In this document: positions 32,090-44,500 of the stretch, piece after piece
Numbering within the stretch: position 1 is the first letter of the stretch
Layout: the number at the start of each line of letters is the position of its first letter
Assembly (NCBI GenBank): GCA_013115145.1
Contig: JAAPAO010000115.1
Span: forward strand, 1-64,000
DNA from: Perkinsus chesapeaki
Lineage: Eukaryota > Perkinsozoa > Perkinsida > Perkinsidae
DNA: 64,000 bases
Direction: 5' to 3'
Notes under the pieces: generated by a model
What the model was told of the DNA's origin: nothing
The model's database searches: none
Seen by the model: the letters and a program-made list of their open reading frames with translations, nothing else
Translations under genes and position numbers: made by a program

Positions 32090-33066
32090 GTCGATGGGCA
32101 GGAAGTTGACCTATTTTGTATCTTATTACATCTCCTATATCATCATCATCATCACTTTCATCACTTCCTTTACATTCCGTCCAATCAATCAGCCATCCTC
32201 TTGTCAAGTCGCTGACAATACATACCCATATACCCCCCAAACTCATCTTCATCTGATCAAGATTTAACGGAAATGTGGTATTATTTCAAACACGTCACCT
32301 TATTACATCACTTGAAAGCTCCCTCAGCATCTTGTTCCCCTCAAACGGTGTACTTTCATTTATCGATTTTGCTTCTTTGATAGCATCAACTCTGTTAGCC
32401 TTCAAGTCACGATATCTATTCGAAACATATATCACATTCCTTTTGGGGACAAATTAAAAAACAAAAAGGAATACGATACAGTGAATCATAACTTCGCGAG
32501 TTATTCACAAATTTCGTCGGGTTGCTCCGGGTACGGTAATTCAAGACATAAAAAGATCTCATTTTGACGACGACGACGCTTGAGAATGTAACCAGAACTC
32601 TAAGAGCTTCATACTATCAAATGTCATTAATTAATCCTATCTGCAGATCCAGATCGAACTCGACAGTTCCAAGGCACGCACTTGGTGTTAGCGAATGCTC
32701 CGCTCGCTCCACAATGCACCATTAACCTTTATCAATACGTATTCCAATCTATTACTTTTTTCTTGCTTCCTTAACGGCTATCTTGTGTGCCGATTCTGTC
32801 TCTTGTCGATTATTAGACGACACAACCGCCTCATTGCTCGACGATGTACCATATTCGTTCAATTTAGAGGTATCCCCCAATTTCGTATCCTGTAGAGGAA
32901 GGATCGGTATGAGTCCCTGCGTGATAGCGTACCTTCTCTTCCGCTCTACATTCGTCTTTTTCATCAACGCTCTCAAATTCAATTAATTGGGCATCTAAAA
33001 TGCCCCCGCTGGGATTCGAACCTGCGGCCTCCTCCTTTTGCCATGGATTACTTTCACCTCGACTCA
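32090..33066 (-). CDS. Unidentified multi-exon gene
   Basis: Starts at ATG 33066, 110 bp after the PLRG1 stop. Readable exons: MSRD|AQLIEFESVDEKDE; DTKLGDTSKLNEYGTS with NNRQETESAHKIAVKEA; NVIYVSNRYRDLKANRVD with NESTPFEGNKMLRELSSD; and MKMSLGGIWVCIVSDL with GWLIDWTECKGSDESDD, which ends in an acidic run near 32090. The protein is hydrophilic and charged with no visible catalytic motif. I do not recognise it. It could also be the 5' part of the gene annotated at 27027-31841. The first intron carries the tRNA T-arm-like motif. Confidence 0.5.
32995..33057 (-). other. Intron, tRNA T-arm-like family
   Basis: 63-nt intron GTGAAAG...GGGCATTTTAG with GCAGGTTCGAATCCCAGC just after the ATG of the unidentified gene. 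Its 3' end matches that of the intron at 61429-61469. Confidence 0.75.
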
Positions 33067-33175
33067 TCGCAACCAAGTAAACAACATACAATCAAAAACA
33101 CTAAATGCCCTCCAAATACTGTACTAAAACACCGCGCGCCACGAAATTAGAGACGTTCTTATCATCATTGTTCCT

Positions 33176-36100
33176 CTATGCCGCCGCACTGTGAGACTTC
33201 GACTTTGAAGATTCATAATCTTGTTTATACATTTTAAGAGTCTTGTCACACTCACCAGTAATGAGCCTCTCACCGGACCTGTGGACGATGAGGATATGCG
33301 CATGCGTGCAACTACTTACTTATCAAATGCTAACGCATAGATACTTCGTTCGCTGCTCATACTGCCTGGTTGAGGTGGAGTGTTGATGTCCTGGAATATC
33401 TGCCCTGATGCCCAATCCCAGAATAATAAATGTCCAGCATCTGTACCAGCCACCATCACCGGTGAATCCTAAAAGGATAAATAATACCGTTTGCTACCTC
33501 CGACACCATCTGGGAGTCACAGAGGAACATCACCATCAGGTGCTTTTCAAAGCGAACAACACCGCAGTGTTTGGGGCTTCCTTTTGGAACGTTGGAAAAA
33601 AATAATTCTAGAAAGATAGTTTTTGATTGTATATTGCCATTAGGACCACTTTTCGATGGAAACCGAGGAGCACAGTGAGGCTGCTGCTGCTGCTGCTGCT
33701 CAGCAGGTTGCCGGATTTAAGACCGCACTCCACGAGAATGATGATGATGATAAATATTGAATATTAAAGGACTTAAACGACTTGAAGCTAAATGTAAAAT
33801 ATTAATTTTATTATTTTATATTTTATCTATCACTTTCACTTCAGAAGTTGTATAGGAATCAGAAAAGGAACATTCATAACTACTCCCAAAAAACAACAGC
33901 AAATTTCAAGCTTCTATTTTAGTAATGTATTTTCGATCCAGATTCGTATTCCATCTCAACACTGAAAATGCTCATCGACTTTCAAGCAGCATCAGCGGCA
34001 GCACATAAGGCTGAAAGATATGTCTGTTAAGAATCCACTACATAGAGTCACTCCGATAGGATTGGTACTCATTGCACCCGTGTCCAGCCCGGACAGCCTC
34101 ATCACTGATTCATTCCAGCCCCGCTCCTCTGGTAGGAATATCTTTCAACCTTTTGCAACTAACTATTTTTTAATCAGTTTAAAATGCGGAGGGTTGTGGG
34201 TAAAATCGCTGCTGTGGGAAATTGTGCGAAATTTTCCTTTTTCTTCTTATCGGCTGTGACATATATTCAACAACCACTTCAGCCTCCTTCTTCTTCTTCT
34301 TCTCATCACACTTACCCCTTCATCTCTTATTTGTAAACAATGCATAACTGTTCCTGGAATATTATGATCGATATTACGTTCAAATACACCATCAGGTGAC
34401 CTCCATACTTTAATCTGAAAGATATTTTACGAGGTCGATTAGATGCTCTCGTAAAAGCTACATGATCCGCGGCAGCTGAAGCGAACAATGGTAATCTTGG
34501 ATGGACAGCAAGAGCTCGAACTCCCTTCTTGTGATGAGTTAAGGTGGCTGAGGGAAGATACGGTAACAAATTAATCGCACTATGAAGATTCTAATCTTTA
34601 ATGTGTGCACCCGTGCAATTCGTGCATGAATACCTAATCAACCTAATCCTAAAACATATGACTGCATGAAGGATAATATTTTGCAATATCAAACTGAGTC
34701 AAATCGAATTTCAGACGCGAGTGGAATTCTGAGATTGCGACCAAACGGTATGGATTCTGCTAACTAGATACACAGAAAGTGAAAAGCGGAAAACCGGAAA
34801 ATAGGTTTAACCGAATCTCCTGGGAGTTGGCCCATTACACCGGCAATAATCGCTAATATTCCCGAAACGTGAACCAATGGACTGATCCATATTCCTAATG
34901 AAGGTATTATAAAATCCTTACTTCTGCATTTTCCAGCTTTCAAATCCCAAAGTCTAACAGTTGAATCCATCGAACCAGATATTGTTTGCGGCTCCATCTG
35001 TTGGGATGCCAGACAATTGACTGTACTTGTATGCCCACCGAGGACATGTATAGCGTGCTTTGTTCTAATATCCCATACCCTAAATACAATAAATAATAAT
35101 ACACAATTATACAAGGAGGAGATGGCGGCGGAAGGCAGAAAATATGCTGTGATGGGGTGATTGGATTAATGTGGACGATATAATATGCCTTATCAATGAG
35201 TTAGTAATTACGGCGGACGATTTATTTTTCTATTCCCTCTGGTAGAGGTTTCCTATAAGCGTCGAGAAAAGAAGGTAAATTAGGAATTTGTATTTTATAT
35301 TATTTTTTGGAAGATTTGCAAAGTAGCCTAGCTACCTGACTGTTGCATCTCTACTCCCTGTAAAAAGAACATCCAATGTTGGATGGGTCTCCATACAATA
35401 GACACCACTTAGATGACCATGATAATTCCGAACAACCTAAAATGATGATCAAGATATCTGACTCGAGTTGATTGCTGCTATGTACTTACAGTATTCATTT
35501 CTAAATCCCAACACTTTACTTGATTATCTTCACCACAGCTGAAAAGATACTTTAATCTTGGATGTAATTTAAGTCCTCTTATATTATGTATATGACCAGT
35601 TAAAGTCAGTTTTAATGCGCCTAAACCAAGATTTGAACCATAGCCGTCAGGAAGAGAAACAATGCCATTAACTACTAGGCCAGTATTACCGGTAGCCAAA
35701 TCCCATACTTTAATCATTTTATCATTACCACCACTTACAAAGAACTCATTACTTGGATCAACATCAAGTGCACGAACCCATCCCTGAACATGAATTTATA
35801 AGATAATCGAATATATAGAGACCGTAACTAATCCAGTCCAACACGCCGACAAGAAGATTCACAGTTTTCCGAAGGTCGAAGTTCTCGACAACTATTTCAT
35901 TAACAATGATGAGACAATCTTCCATTTGAATAGTAGTTCGACCTCAACCATCAACGACTACTTTTCAATGCATTATGGACGATGTCGAGCAGAAGAAAGA
36001 CGTGGCGTTGGGGTCCTGAGTCAGGCAGGACGACCAACGGACCAACGCCACTACGGAGCCAGCTCGGTGTGGCGCAAAGGCCGAATACCGCCATAATGGC

Positions 36101-38749
36101 GTTCGGCAAGGCCACCCAAACAAACAAACCTACGTCTACGGCAGAGACGAGGCCATTGCGTAGTTTGCCCAAACTTGACGTTCGTTTGAATAAGCCCTCT
36201 AGATGGTCCATTAGATAATGCATCCACCAATACTGGCACCACACCCCTTGACGACTATTCTATTTCACAGTCCACGTAGTAGTTTTACAGTAGTTTCCTC
36301 GAACACGCTACTCCAACGTTGTATATCATCCAATACACCACACTGGGCTTCCCGGGCCATCCGGATAGCAGCTGTTACGCCATTGTCGGTACTACGAAAT
36401 CGATCAGATTCTCCCGTCTCGATGAACCAATTAGGTCCAGTCTACTTTAGTGGAAAGGCTTACTAGGAATCGATAATAGTATAATTGAGAGCTCAGAGTT
36501 ATATCGATAAACATCATTCATGCTCATCCATTTCTTCATCGGCTTCACCTTGATCAGTCATGTATTGACAAGTGATAGGAAACCTGGTGAGCCGGGTCGT
36601 AGAGGGCCTTACCTAGCTCTACCAGTTTTGAGTGGCAGTTTGCCCAACGGGAGATACAAGGCGACCAAAGGAAATAACGTTGCAGTGTGCCATGGACTGG
36701 CAAATCTTTCAGACTTTGTGATGGATGTTACTGCCGCGAATGGTGCACAGGTAGCTAATATAACAGCTACAGTTGAAGGAAAGGAAGTACATACAAAGGG
36801 GACAATTCCCCTCATGTGGCATTCCGAGAGAGGAATAAACAAACTTGGAGAGCACTGTGTTGACAGACCCAATAAGTGCTTTGGTTTTGGTACTCGTTCC
36901 GATGATGTCCACGGTTATCCTACTGTTGGTGGGGTGTTTATGAAGGATTTGATCTCGAGTCTCGACATAGACGGAAGCCGCGTGGCTCTTAGGGACATTA
37001 TATTCTGCAAAAGCAAACAAGACGTAGTTGCTGGACTTTAACCTCAGAGAAAAAAGCGTCATATTTTCGGTGCTCGTTACGGTTTCAAAATGGTGACCTC
37101 CACGGAAAGAACCGACTCTTATGTAGAGTCGAAGCCTACTGTAGCAACTGACACCGAAACCCATGCTGGATCATCGAGTGGAGGCAACTTCAGGAAGAGA
37201 CTATTATCAATCGAAGCGCCGTCATCTTCCAAGAAAAGTTCGTCTCAACTGAAGCCCATTGAGGAGGACTCGAATGACTTCTTATGTGACGAGGCTTTGG
37301 GTTATGAACCAAAATGGTTCGATGCGGATGAAAGTGACATTGGATATTCTGTGATGAATATGGATGAACCGCATGGACATGAACGTATCCTCAATTCCAA
37401 TGACCTTTGAAATCTTCTTAGTAGCCTTGGAATGGTTGCTTGAGATTTTGGGGGACTTTAGGTTTAAAAGGTGTAATTATTCATTTACAATATATATCAT
37501 CATGTGTTGTTGATGTATTTATAAAGGGAACCATTACTTGTGTTGTTGTTGCAGTAACAGCTCATTACAACAATAAGCATTTAATAACTAATGGGAATAT
37601 TAGTTATCCATAAGGTTGAAAGGGAAGGGAGAACAGTGTTCCCGCCTCACTAGTAGTATTATCTCATTAAGTGTTGAACATATATAAATAGCTTACAATC
37701 CACGATAGGGCCATTGTGTACCCCCATTATGACTCCTTGGCACCTTGGAGGTATAATCATACAACAGGTAACTAACCCGTCAATGTTGCGTCACAGAGGA
37801 GAAGTCTCAACAAGCAACGAACACGAGCCAATTAGTCGAACCAGGATCTCGCAATTGTGTGTCGACTCTGTGTCAAACGGCGGCCTACAATAAGACGCGA
37901 TTTCCCGTCACGCAAGTGCCGTCGTAGATTACCTAGCCAGACCTTAGGCCTGGCTAAGACTTCAAGGCAGCCGCATCCAGATGATTGTATACCAACTACA
38001 CTGCTATGCAAACTTGTGGAGCAGCTGGTCTCCGGCGGAACTCGTAGAGGTCCGCCAAATGCCCCCCACAATTAACACAGCTTTTTGAAATATTTCCCAT
38101 CTTACTATCATACATCCTGCGCAAGTTCATTCGCCGGATCCCTAAGTTATCTATCGACAACACTCCAATGATGGCTGCTGCCTCCCCCCCCCTCCAAGTC
38201 CCTTCTATTATGACCTGATGTCCCTGTATAACCCTATACAGCTTCCAATCCGGATGCCATTGCTGCTTTGGCCTGTGCCTTCCTATATTCTCATTGATCG
38301 CCAAAATGCCCTTTGCTGCCGTTCCAGCCGTTCTAGCCACCAATCTGCTTTCACCAGGTAATCTATTAACACCTACAAATGACAACAGTGCCACTTAAAC
38401 TCACTTCCTCAACACACCAACCTTGGTGAGCCACCAAAGCAGTACTGGTCTTCTCGGGAGCACCACTTGATTGACCAGCAGCGGCCGCACCGGCAGTCGG
38501 CAGATTCAATACACTCATTTTCTGCCCCATTTTCGTGACGGTCAAATCGACATTGCCGAAATTGTCCTCGAAAATTCTCCTAGATTTAGCCTCCCTAATT
38601 TCCGGTGGGGAAGTGACATGATGTGGGTATATATCCTGTGCTTCAGGGCCCGGATGCCAAAGCTCCAAAGTACGCTTTTGGTTAAGTCTAACAATATCAT
38701 TGAACTTAACTTGCTCTGTAGAAGACGACGACGATGCTGCTGTGGCCAT
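33176..38749 (-). CDS. PLRG1: Pleiotropic regulator 1 (PRL1/PLRG1), WD40 spliceosome protein
   Basis: Nine exons: 38749-38422, 38372-38215, 35783-35490, 35436-35336, 35079-34922, 34547-34462, 34414-34316, 33468-33320, 33278-33176; total 1476 nt, 491 residues. The N-terminal region ends [15 protein letters not shown], then seven WD repeats follow. Landmarks are [64 protein letters not shown] and [15 protein letters not shown], with [17 protein letters not shown] at the end. The protein is a core component of the Prp19/NTC complex that activates the spliceosome. Most introns are about 40-60 nt but intron 2 is 2431 nt and holds genes on the opposite strand; intron 7 is 847 nt. Confidence 0.93.
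36520..37041 (+). CDS. Secreted protein nested in a PLRG1 intron
   Basis: Intronless ORF of 173 residues on the strand opposite to PLRG1 and wholly within its 2431-nt second intron. The N-terminus [19 protein letters not shown] is a signal peptide. The mature protein has four cysteines (VCHG, EHCVD, KCFGF, FCKS), suggesting disulfides and an extracellular location, plus [16 protein letters not shown] near its start; PNG.Y also begins the mature part of the two-cysteine family at 2728 and 49644. I do not recognise the fold. Ordinary codon use and the intact signal peptide argue that it is a gene. Confidence 0.7.
   Translation: MLIHFFIGFTLISHVLTSDRKPGEPGRRGPYLALPVLSGSLPNGRYKATKGNNVAVCHGLANLSDFVMDVTAANGAQVANITATVEGKEVHTKGTIPLMWHSERGINKLGEHCVDRPNKCFGFGTRSDDVHGYPTVGGVFMKDLISSLDIDGSRVALRDIIFCKSKQDVVAGL
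37090..37410 (+). CDS. Short serine-rich, acidic-tailed ORF nested in a PLRG1 intron
   Basis: ORF of 106 residues from ATG 37090, 48 bp after the nested secreted gene and in the same direction. It is serine and lysine rich in the middle ([11 protein letters not shown]) and acidic at the end ([15 protein letters not shown]). No signal peptide. It could be an independent small gene or a downstream exon. No family recognised. Confidence 0.45.
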   Translation: MVTSTERTDSYVESKPTVATDTETHAGSSSGGNFRKRLLSIEAPSSSKKSSSQLKPIEEDSNDFLCDEALGYEPKWFDADESDIGYSVMNMDEPHGHERILNSNDL

Positions 38750-39221
38750 GGTGGTAGTCAAGTAATATCAAACTTGAGAGGGATGAAGAATTGATACACA
38801 GTGAGTCGCCTTGGAATTTGATAATATATAAGCATGCTTGCAAGGTGATTTAGCAGTTTTAGATTGGGCAATATTCTTGTTTGAACAGTACCGGCGATTT
38901 CATGTACTGACGTATCTGTGTATTACTAATCATGACAACCACCTAATCATAGTAAAGGGTTTAAACTGTTGTAAGGGCAGAGATACGTAAGTGTTAAGCG
39001 GGGTAAAACATTAATGAACATCTAAGACCTATTTAATCGTCCATTATTAATTTCATAAAAAGGATATTAATTATTACCGCATCGCCGCCTCCGCCGTAAA
39101 CCAGAAAATGCTATATATGAAAACATAGTAGGAAAGATAGATTATGTTGTCGGATTCCCCAACGTCCGATACTACCTATACTTTATAAAATACAATACCA
39201 ACAACATCCCTCATTATAGAA

Positions 39222-40036
39222 TCAAGCTATAACTACTGGTGCTGCCGGCCAATATATGGCCGTATAAGCCCAGCTTGGTATTGTCCGATAAGCGCCGCCG
39301 CCGCCCAGCAGACCAATCGACACAAGGCTCTTATTATCTAGGTCGAAAAATACTGCTACGATATCTTTTATATTTCGAAAAGCACGCTTGAAGCTCCTAT
39401 TGTCTCGCCTATTCAACAATTGCGCATTATCTTTGGAGTTGACTACATCAATACAAGAATACATAACACAAAGCTGTTTATGAGAAAACCGACATGAACG
39501 AAGTTTATTTAACAAATCATCGGCGACTTGGGACCTTCTGAACACAACAATGAATAACAACCGAGAACAACTTTACTCGACATGAACCTCCTCCACGGCA
39601 TCCAGAGAACCATAAGTTGATTTAATAATGATGATCCGAATGAATATTCTAACTTGATCTTTCCTGCACACTGCTGTGATGTCCGCCCATCTTCTTTAAA
39701 CTGACCAATCATCTGCAACTGCGAGACCTATCCATTATAAATATAGACAAGCCATCCATTATGTATCATAACCTACTCACAATAAGACTGGCCACCGTCT
39801 ACAACTACCCTAGTAAAACTAATCAGGATATCCCTGGGATACAGGATGGGGATATCAATTCAGACCACGACAAGATCTTTCCATCAATCCGACCAAAAAG
39901 TGATAACCCTTGGATCCTATAATAGGAAAAAACAAAACCATCATTAGATTGATTAATAAACAAAAGACTAAATCAGATACCGCACCTCCAGAAAGTTTAC
40001 CGCCATTTAACGAGTGAAATCTCATCGTTGGTTCAC
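39222..40036 (-). CDS. Unidentified multi-exon gene downstream of uL3
   Basis: Several short exons are likely between MRFHSLNGGKLSG near 40030 and a clear last exon ending at 39222. Supported pieces: a GTGCGG..ATTATAG intron around 39986-39919; QLQMIGQFKEDGRTSQQC near 39720; and the terminal exon with VADDLLNKLRSCRFSHKQL, FRNIKDIVAVFFDLDN and YRTIPSWAYTAIYWPAA. Reading frames between the middle exons do not join cleanly in my tracing. Function unknown; soluble protein with a hydrophobic C-terminus. Confidence 0.4.
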
Positions 40037-40041
40037 CACAA

Positions 40042-41199
40042 TTAAGCTTGAGTGGCCTCAGCCTCACGACCGTAGTACTTCCTCTTCTCGTCAGCAGTCT
40101 GGAATCTACCATGACCGTACTTGGAGGAAGTATCGATGAACTTAAGGTCGACCTTCTCCAAAGCGTTACGGCTGGTCTGGGCAAGCAAGCTCTTACGCAA
40201 AGTGATGACACGCTTCTTGGGGCCGGTGACGGTACCCTTGAGCATGATCCAGTCCTCGTTGATCTCACCGTAGTGGGGGAAGCCACCCATGGGAGTGATG
40301 GCCTTCTGGGTTAGATCGTTGGAGCCCATGGCACTGTTGGGGTCGTCACGAAGAGCCTTGCCGATACGGTAGATCTTCTTGTTGATCTCAACACGGTGAT
40401 GATAACCCATCTGACCAGCGCGAGGGACCTGGAACTGAACACGGGCTGGATGCCAGGCACCTATACAGGCAACCTTACGGAGACCACGATGGGTCTTACG
40501 AGCAAGACGAGTAACGCCCCATCGAGTGGTGACACTAGTGTTACCGTGACCCTTGGTCACACCGATGACATCGACCATCTCATCCTTGTCGAAGACAGAG
40601 GAGATCGGGACCTCCTTCTCGAAGAGAGACTGGCAGAAGTCGACCTTATCAGAGACAGAGCCACCGTTGACCTGGACCTCGACGATGTGAGCCTTCTTCT
40701 GGGTGAGCTTCACCTTGCTGACCTGGGTGTGCATTATGGCACGGACAACCTGGCAGTACTTCTTGCATCGCTGAACCTCAGCATCATGATCCTTCTCCTG
40801 GTACTTGGTGAAGGCCTTCTTCTTCGAGTGATACCAGTTCTTATAGAAGCGTCTTCGGACCTCATCAGAGAGATGCTTGGCCCAGACGGTGGTGAGAGCT
40901 CTCAAACCATTAGGGGTCTCAACGTAGCCGACGAAACCAACGCAAACCATCGGGGGAGCTTCCAACACAGTGACAGCCTCGACAACCTCCTTTCTATGGA
41001 GCTTAGAACCCGGCTTATCGACATCACGAACGATATGGGTCATGCCGGCCTTGTAACCCATGAATGCTGTCAAATGGCAGGGCTTGGATTGGTCATCCTT
41101 GGGGAATGACTTTACCTTACCCTTATGATGACGGGTACGCTTGCGGGGCAAGAAACCCAATGAACCGTGACGGGGGACCTCAAACTTCCTATGAGACAT
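40042..41199 (-). CDS. RPL3: 60S ribosomal protein L3 (uL3)
   Basis: Intronless coding sequence of 385 residues, the normal eukaryotic length. It starts [20 protein letters not shown] and contains the basic extension [16 protein letters not shown], the tip region VIGVTKGHG and [19 protein letters not shown] with GAWHPARV, the W-finger at the peptidyl-transferase entrance. Codon use is strongly biased, as expected of a highly expressed gene, and creates a 237-codon antisense open frame that is a shadow. A 39-nt intron-like element lies 82 bp upstream of the ATG in the presumed leader. Confidence 0.98.
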   Translation of the reverse strand: MSHRKFEVPRHGSLGFLPRKRTRHHKGKVKSFPKDDQSKPCHLTAFMGYKAGMTHIVRDVDKPGSKLHRKEVVEAVTVLEAPPMVCVGFVGYVETPNGLRALTTVWAKHLSDEVRRRFYKNWYHSKKKAFTKYQEKDHDAEVQRCKKYCQVVRAIMHTQVSKVKLTQKKAHIVEVQVNGGSVSDKVDFCQSLFEKEVPISSVFDKDEMVDVIGVTKGHGNTSVTTRWGVTRLARKTHRGLRKVACIGAWHPARVQFQVPRAGQMGYHHRVEINKKIYRIGKALRDDPNSAMGSNDLTQKAITPMGGFPHYGEINEDWIMLKGTVTGPKKRVITLRKSLLAQTSRNALEKVDLKFIDTSSKYGHGRFQTADEKRKYYGREAEATQA

Positions 41200-41280
41200 C
41201 TTAAGAAGGCGGTATAGGACGGTGCCTTGGTAAAAGGTTCAAAAGGAGCTGCGACAAGTTGATCGATTTCAGCCAATTAG

Positions 41281-41319
41281 CTACACTCGAGTTCGATCCC
41301 GGCATGTGATGAAGATTAC
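41281..41319 (-). other. Intron-like element in the uL3 leader, tRNA T-arm-like family (antisense)
   Basis: 39 nt GTAATC...GAGTGTAG with GCCGGGATCGAACTCGAG, of the same make as the RPC3 intron at 23411-23453. GGCGCGCG precedes it. If spliced it is a 5' UTR intron. Confidence 0.55.
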
Positions 41320-41505
41320 CGCGCGCCACAAAAATACGCGCGCGCCCGAGACTCTGCAACTTTCCATTGTTGGCCCTGCCGTGACCGAATACTCTGCTCT
41401 GTGTTATGGACGTGGTATCTGGCATTAGACAGGGAATATTAATATCCAGTCAACCTCAGAGGTTAATCCCAGTCTGCTCTCTTAGGTCATTACCCTTTTA
41501 TTGTA

Positions 41506-44500
41506 ATGGCATTGATAGCATATCATGGACATATCCGTACCATTATAAGGGGGGCTATTAGAGGGTTCTGTAATGAAGGAAATGTCGGTATGAACCATTT
41601 ACCGAAGGATAGGAAAAATATGAAACCAAAGGAGATGGTCGACTATTTGGACCGGTAATAATAAGGGATATAAAACAACAGCCAAGGTTGGCTTGTTGCC
41701 AATTAAGAAGTTTTGTCCGATTATTATTGAATCCTCATCACCGTCATCCTTTACCATGTCTTTCGGAGCTTCGGACTAGTCCAGCCATTATCAATTGATT
41801 ACTCTTCATTACATCTCTGGCGAACTTGGGCAGCATTCACTGAAGACACTTTCCCACGTTCGTTGCCGAGGGGAGGGAATCATTCGAGCTTCCAGTGGAA
41901 AAGTATTTCATTTTTTTCACTAAAACATATTAACTATCAAACGTCCGTATCACCACTAGTATTCGAGGGACACATCCCTTGTGCATGAATCAACCTTAGA
42001 TACGTTATTGGTCAAGCTGACGCCAAAAGGGCGGTCGCGAATGCATTGCGAAACAGGTGGAGGAGGCAACAGTTGGATGAAGAGCTTCGGGCTGAGATAA
42101 TGCCGAGGAACATGTTAATGGTAATAATACAGGCAGGAGCTGATCAAGGATATAATAGTAAATGCTTTCATCGATCTGATAATATTAGATTGTTATTATT
42201 CAATCTCTTTAACGTAGATCACCCATTGATGATCTTCAATCATGTCTATCCTAATAATAGTGTGAATACCAAACTGAGTGTGTTATCGTCGCTATGTTTC
42301 CTGATTATATAGGAAGTTATCTTGGTTCAAAATCTCCAGGGCTTCCTAGAGGTCAGTGAGCTTTGCTGGCCGCCGCAAGATATTAAGGAAGGATACGATA
42401 CCAGCTCACTGGGGGAGCAGCCTAGGAAAACAACGAACCGTTCATGGTGGAGGGAAAATTGGGCCGAAAATGGCCTTATCAGGAGGCAATCAGGCCCTCA
42501 AAAAGTATGTTCGGTCAACATCTCCGTCGAGTGCAAAAATGAAGCGATTGTGAATGATGCTGCTGCGGTGATGCTGTATGGTACTATTCTCTTACACTCT
42601 AAGACGTTATTGCTGGGTTTTATATGACTTGTTCAATGGGTCTGGTTCAGGTGGGGCCGACAGGAGTCGGAAAAACGGAGATCGCGAGGAGGTTAGCGAA
42701 GCTTGTTGATGCTCCTTTCATAAAGGTGAGAACCAATTCTAGCGCGCCAGGAAATTATGAGTGAAATAGGTGGAAGCGACAAAGTTTACGGAGGTTGGAT
42801 TTCATGGACGGGATGTTGATTCAATAATCAGAGATTTATTGGAGATGGCTATGACTCGCCAGAGGTACTAAACTTGACCTAATTTGTATCTTTCCCGCTT
42901 CAAAGTAAGATATCATTTTCTTAGATCACGACTAGAGGACGAATTGAGACCGAAGGCTACAGAAGCAGCTGAGGAGCAGATATTGAATGCATTAATTGGT
43001 ATAACTTTTGGGGAATAATATCGATCGCGTGATCGATTTGGTCTCAGGTCCCATGTCCGCTCAGTCAGATAAGGAGACATGGCTTGCTCATTTGCGAGCT
43101 AAGCTTTTGGATGATCGGTAGTAATAATAATGATAGAGTGCTGTATGGATTGAATTATAAAGTTACACTCAGAAGAATAGCACTTTCTATCTCAAGAATT
43201 TCGTATTTCGAAAATGACTATATAAACTGAGAATTCCTACGAACTAAGTTATAAGTGAAATACAGTTCCTTTCTTGTCGAGATATAAAGTGTAAGCCTTC
43301 GGTGGTGTTCGGATATTATTCATATCACCAAAGACTATATTTGTTTTAATGGTCTTTAACAGACATGAATACTTTATTAAAGATAATTGTATTATCAGGC
43401 AAATAAAAGTTGAAGTGCCAGTGTCTGATAATGACCTTTATCCTGAGTGGGTAGGCGGAGGGTCAGATTCGAGGAAACCACCGCAAATAAGAGTTATACA
43501 GGTAGTGGCTAGAGGTGTCAGGAAACTGCTTGAGTGTCTCTAAGATGATTGCATAAATGCGAAGCGGTGACATTCCTTTATATCGGTCTTAGAAACTATT
43601 AGTCGCTGCTTCACTTTAAGAAGTAGCAAGTTGTTCCTAACATTGACAATTGATGGGCGAATTAAGTGGCATTAATTATTTGTTAATTATTGCCAATAAT
43701 ATTACCTTAAGTATTACCATCATCACCATCTCTCTTCATCGAGGTGCCCGTCGCCGGTGGAGGATCAAATCGTCAAATGGAAAAGAGAACAATGACAGTA
43801 GCTGAAGCTCGACAGAAATTAGTGCAGGTGAGATCAATTTCGTGGCGCGTGACCCATGAGGTGATAGTAGCAGTTCATCTAGGTACACTTGGATAGGATG
43901 ATTGATTCTGATATGATTTTGGCGTCGGCGATTCGATCGACGGAACAAGAAGGAATTGTTTTTGTGGATGAAATTGATAAAATTTGCAATTCGTCCAAGT
44001 GGGCTAATTTCGTGGCGCGTGAGAAAAGAGGTCTTATGGCAGGGGATTTTACCATGGAAGCGATGCCTCATCCGAAGGAGTACAACGAGATTTGCTGCCG
44101 ATCCTCGAGGGTTCTGATGTTAGCACAAAGTAAGGCGGAGCGAAGCGATTCACGAATACCGATTTTGTTAGGCACGGCAATGTTAATACCGATCATATAT
44201 TATTTATATGCTCCGGAGCATTTCATTCTGTAAAGCCTGGCGACATGCTGGCCGAACTTCAGGTAGGTAAAGATACTCAATGCGGACTCATAGGAAGGAT
44301 AATTCTCTAGAGTTCTATCCTCATAAAACTGCTCGACTTTTTATAGTATTTCGGACGACATATTTTTCCGACAGCGTCACGTACACCGGAGCTTCGATTG
44401 TTCTAGCTTCTGTATCTTCTCGAGTGATTGTTGTCAATTTAAGAAATAATGATAGTCATAATGATATTATTATAATATTGAATATTAGTAATCTTTGGTT

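Noticed and set aside
35951-36244. Overlapping open frames on both strands at the left end of the large PLRG1 intron
   Set aside because: No signal peptide, motif or paralogue; frames on both strands are open only because the local sequence is GC-rich.
40396-41109. 237-codon open frame antisense to ribosomal protein uL3
   Set aside because: It is exactly antisense to a highly codon-biased conserved gene, has no independent motif, and is a known by-product of such bias.
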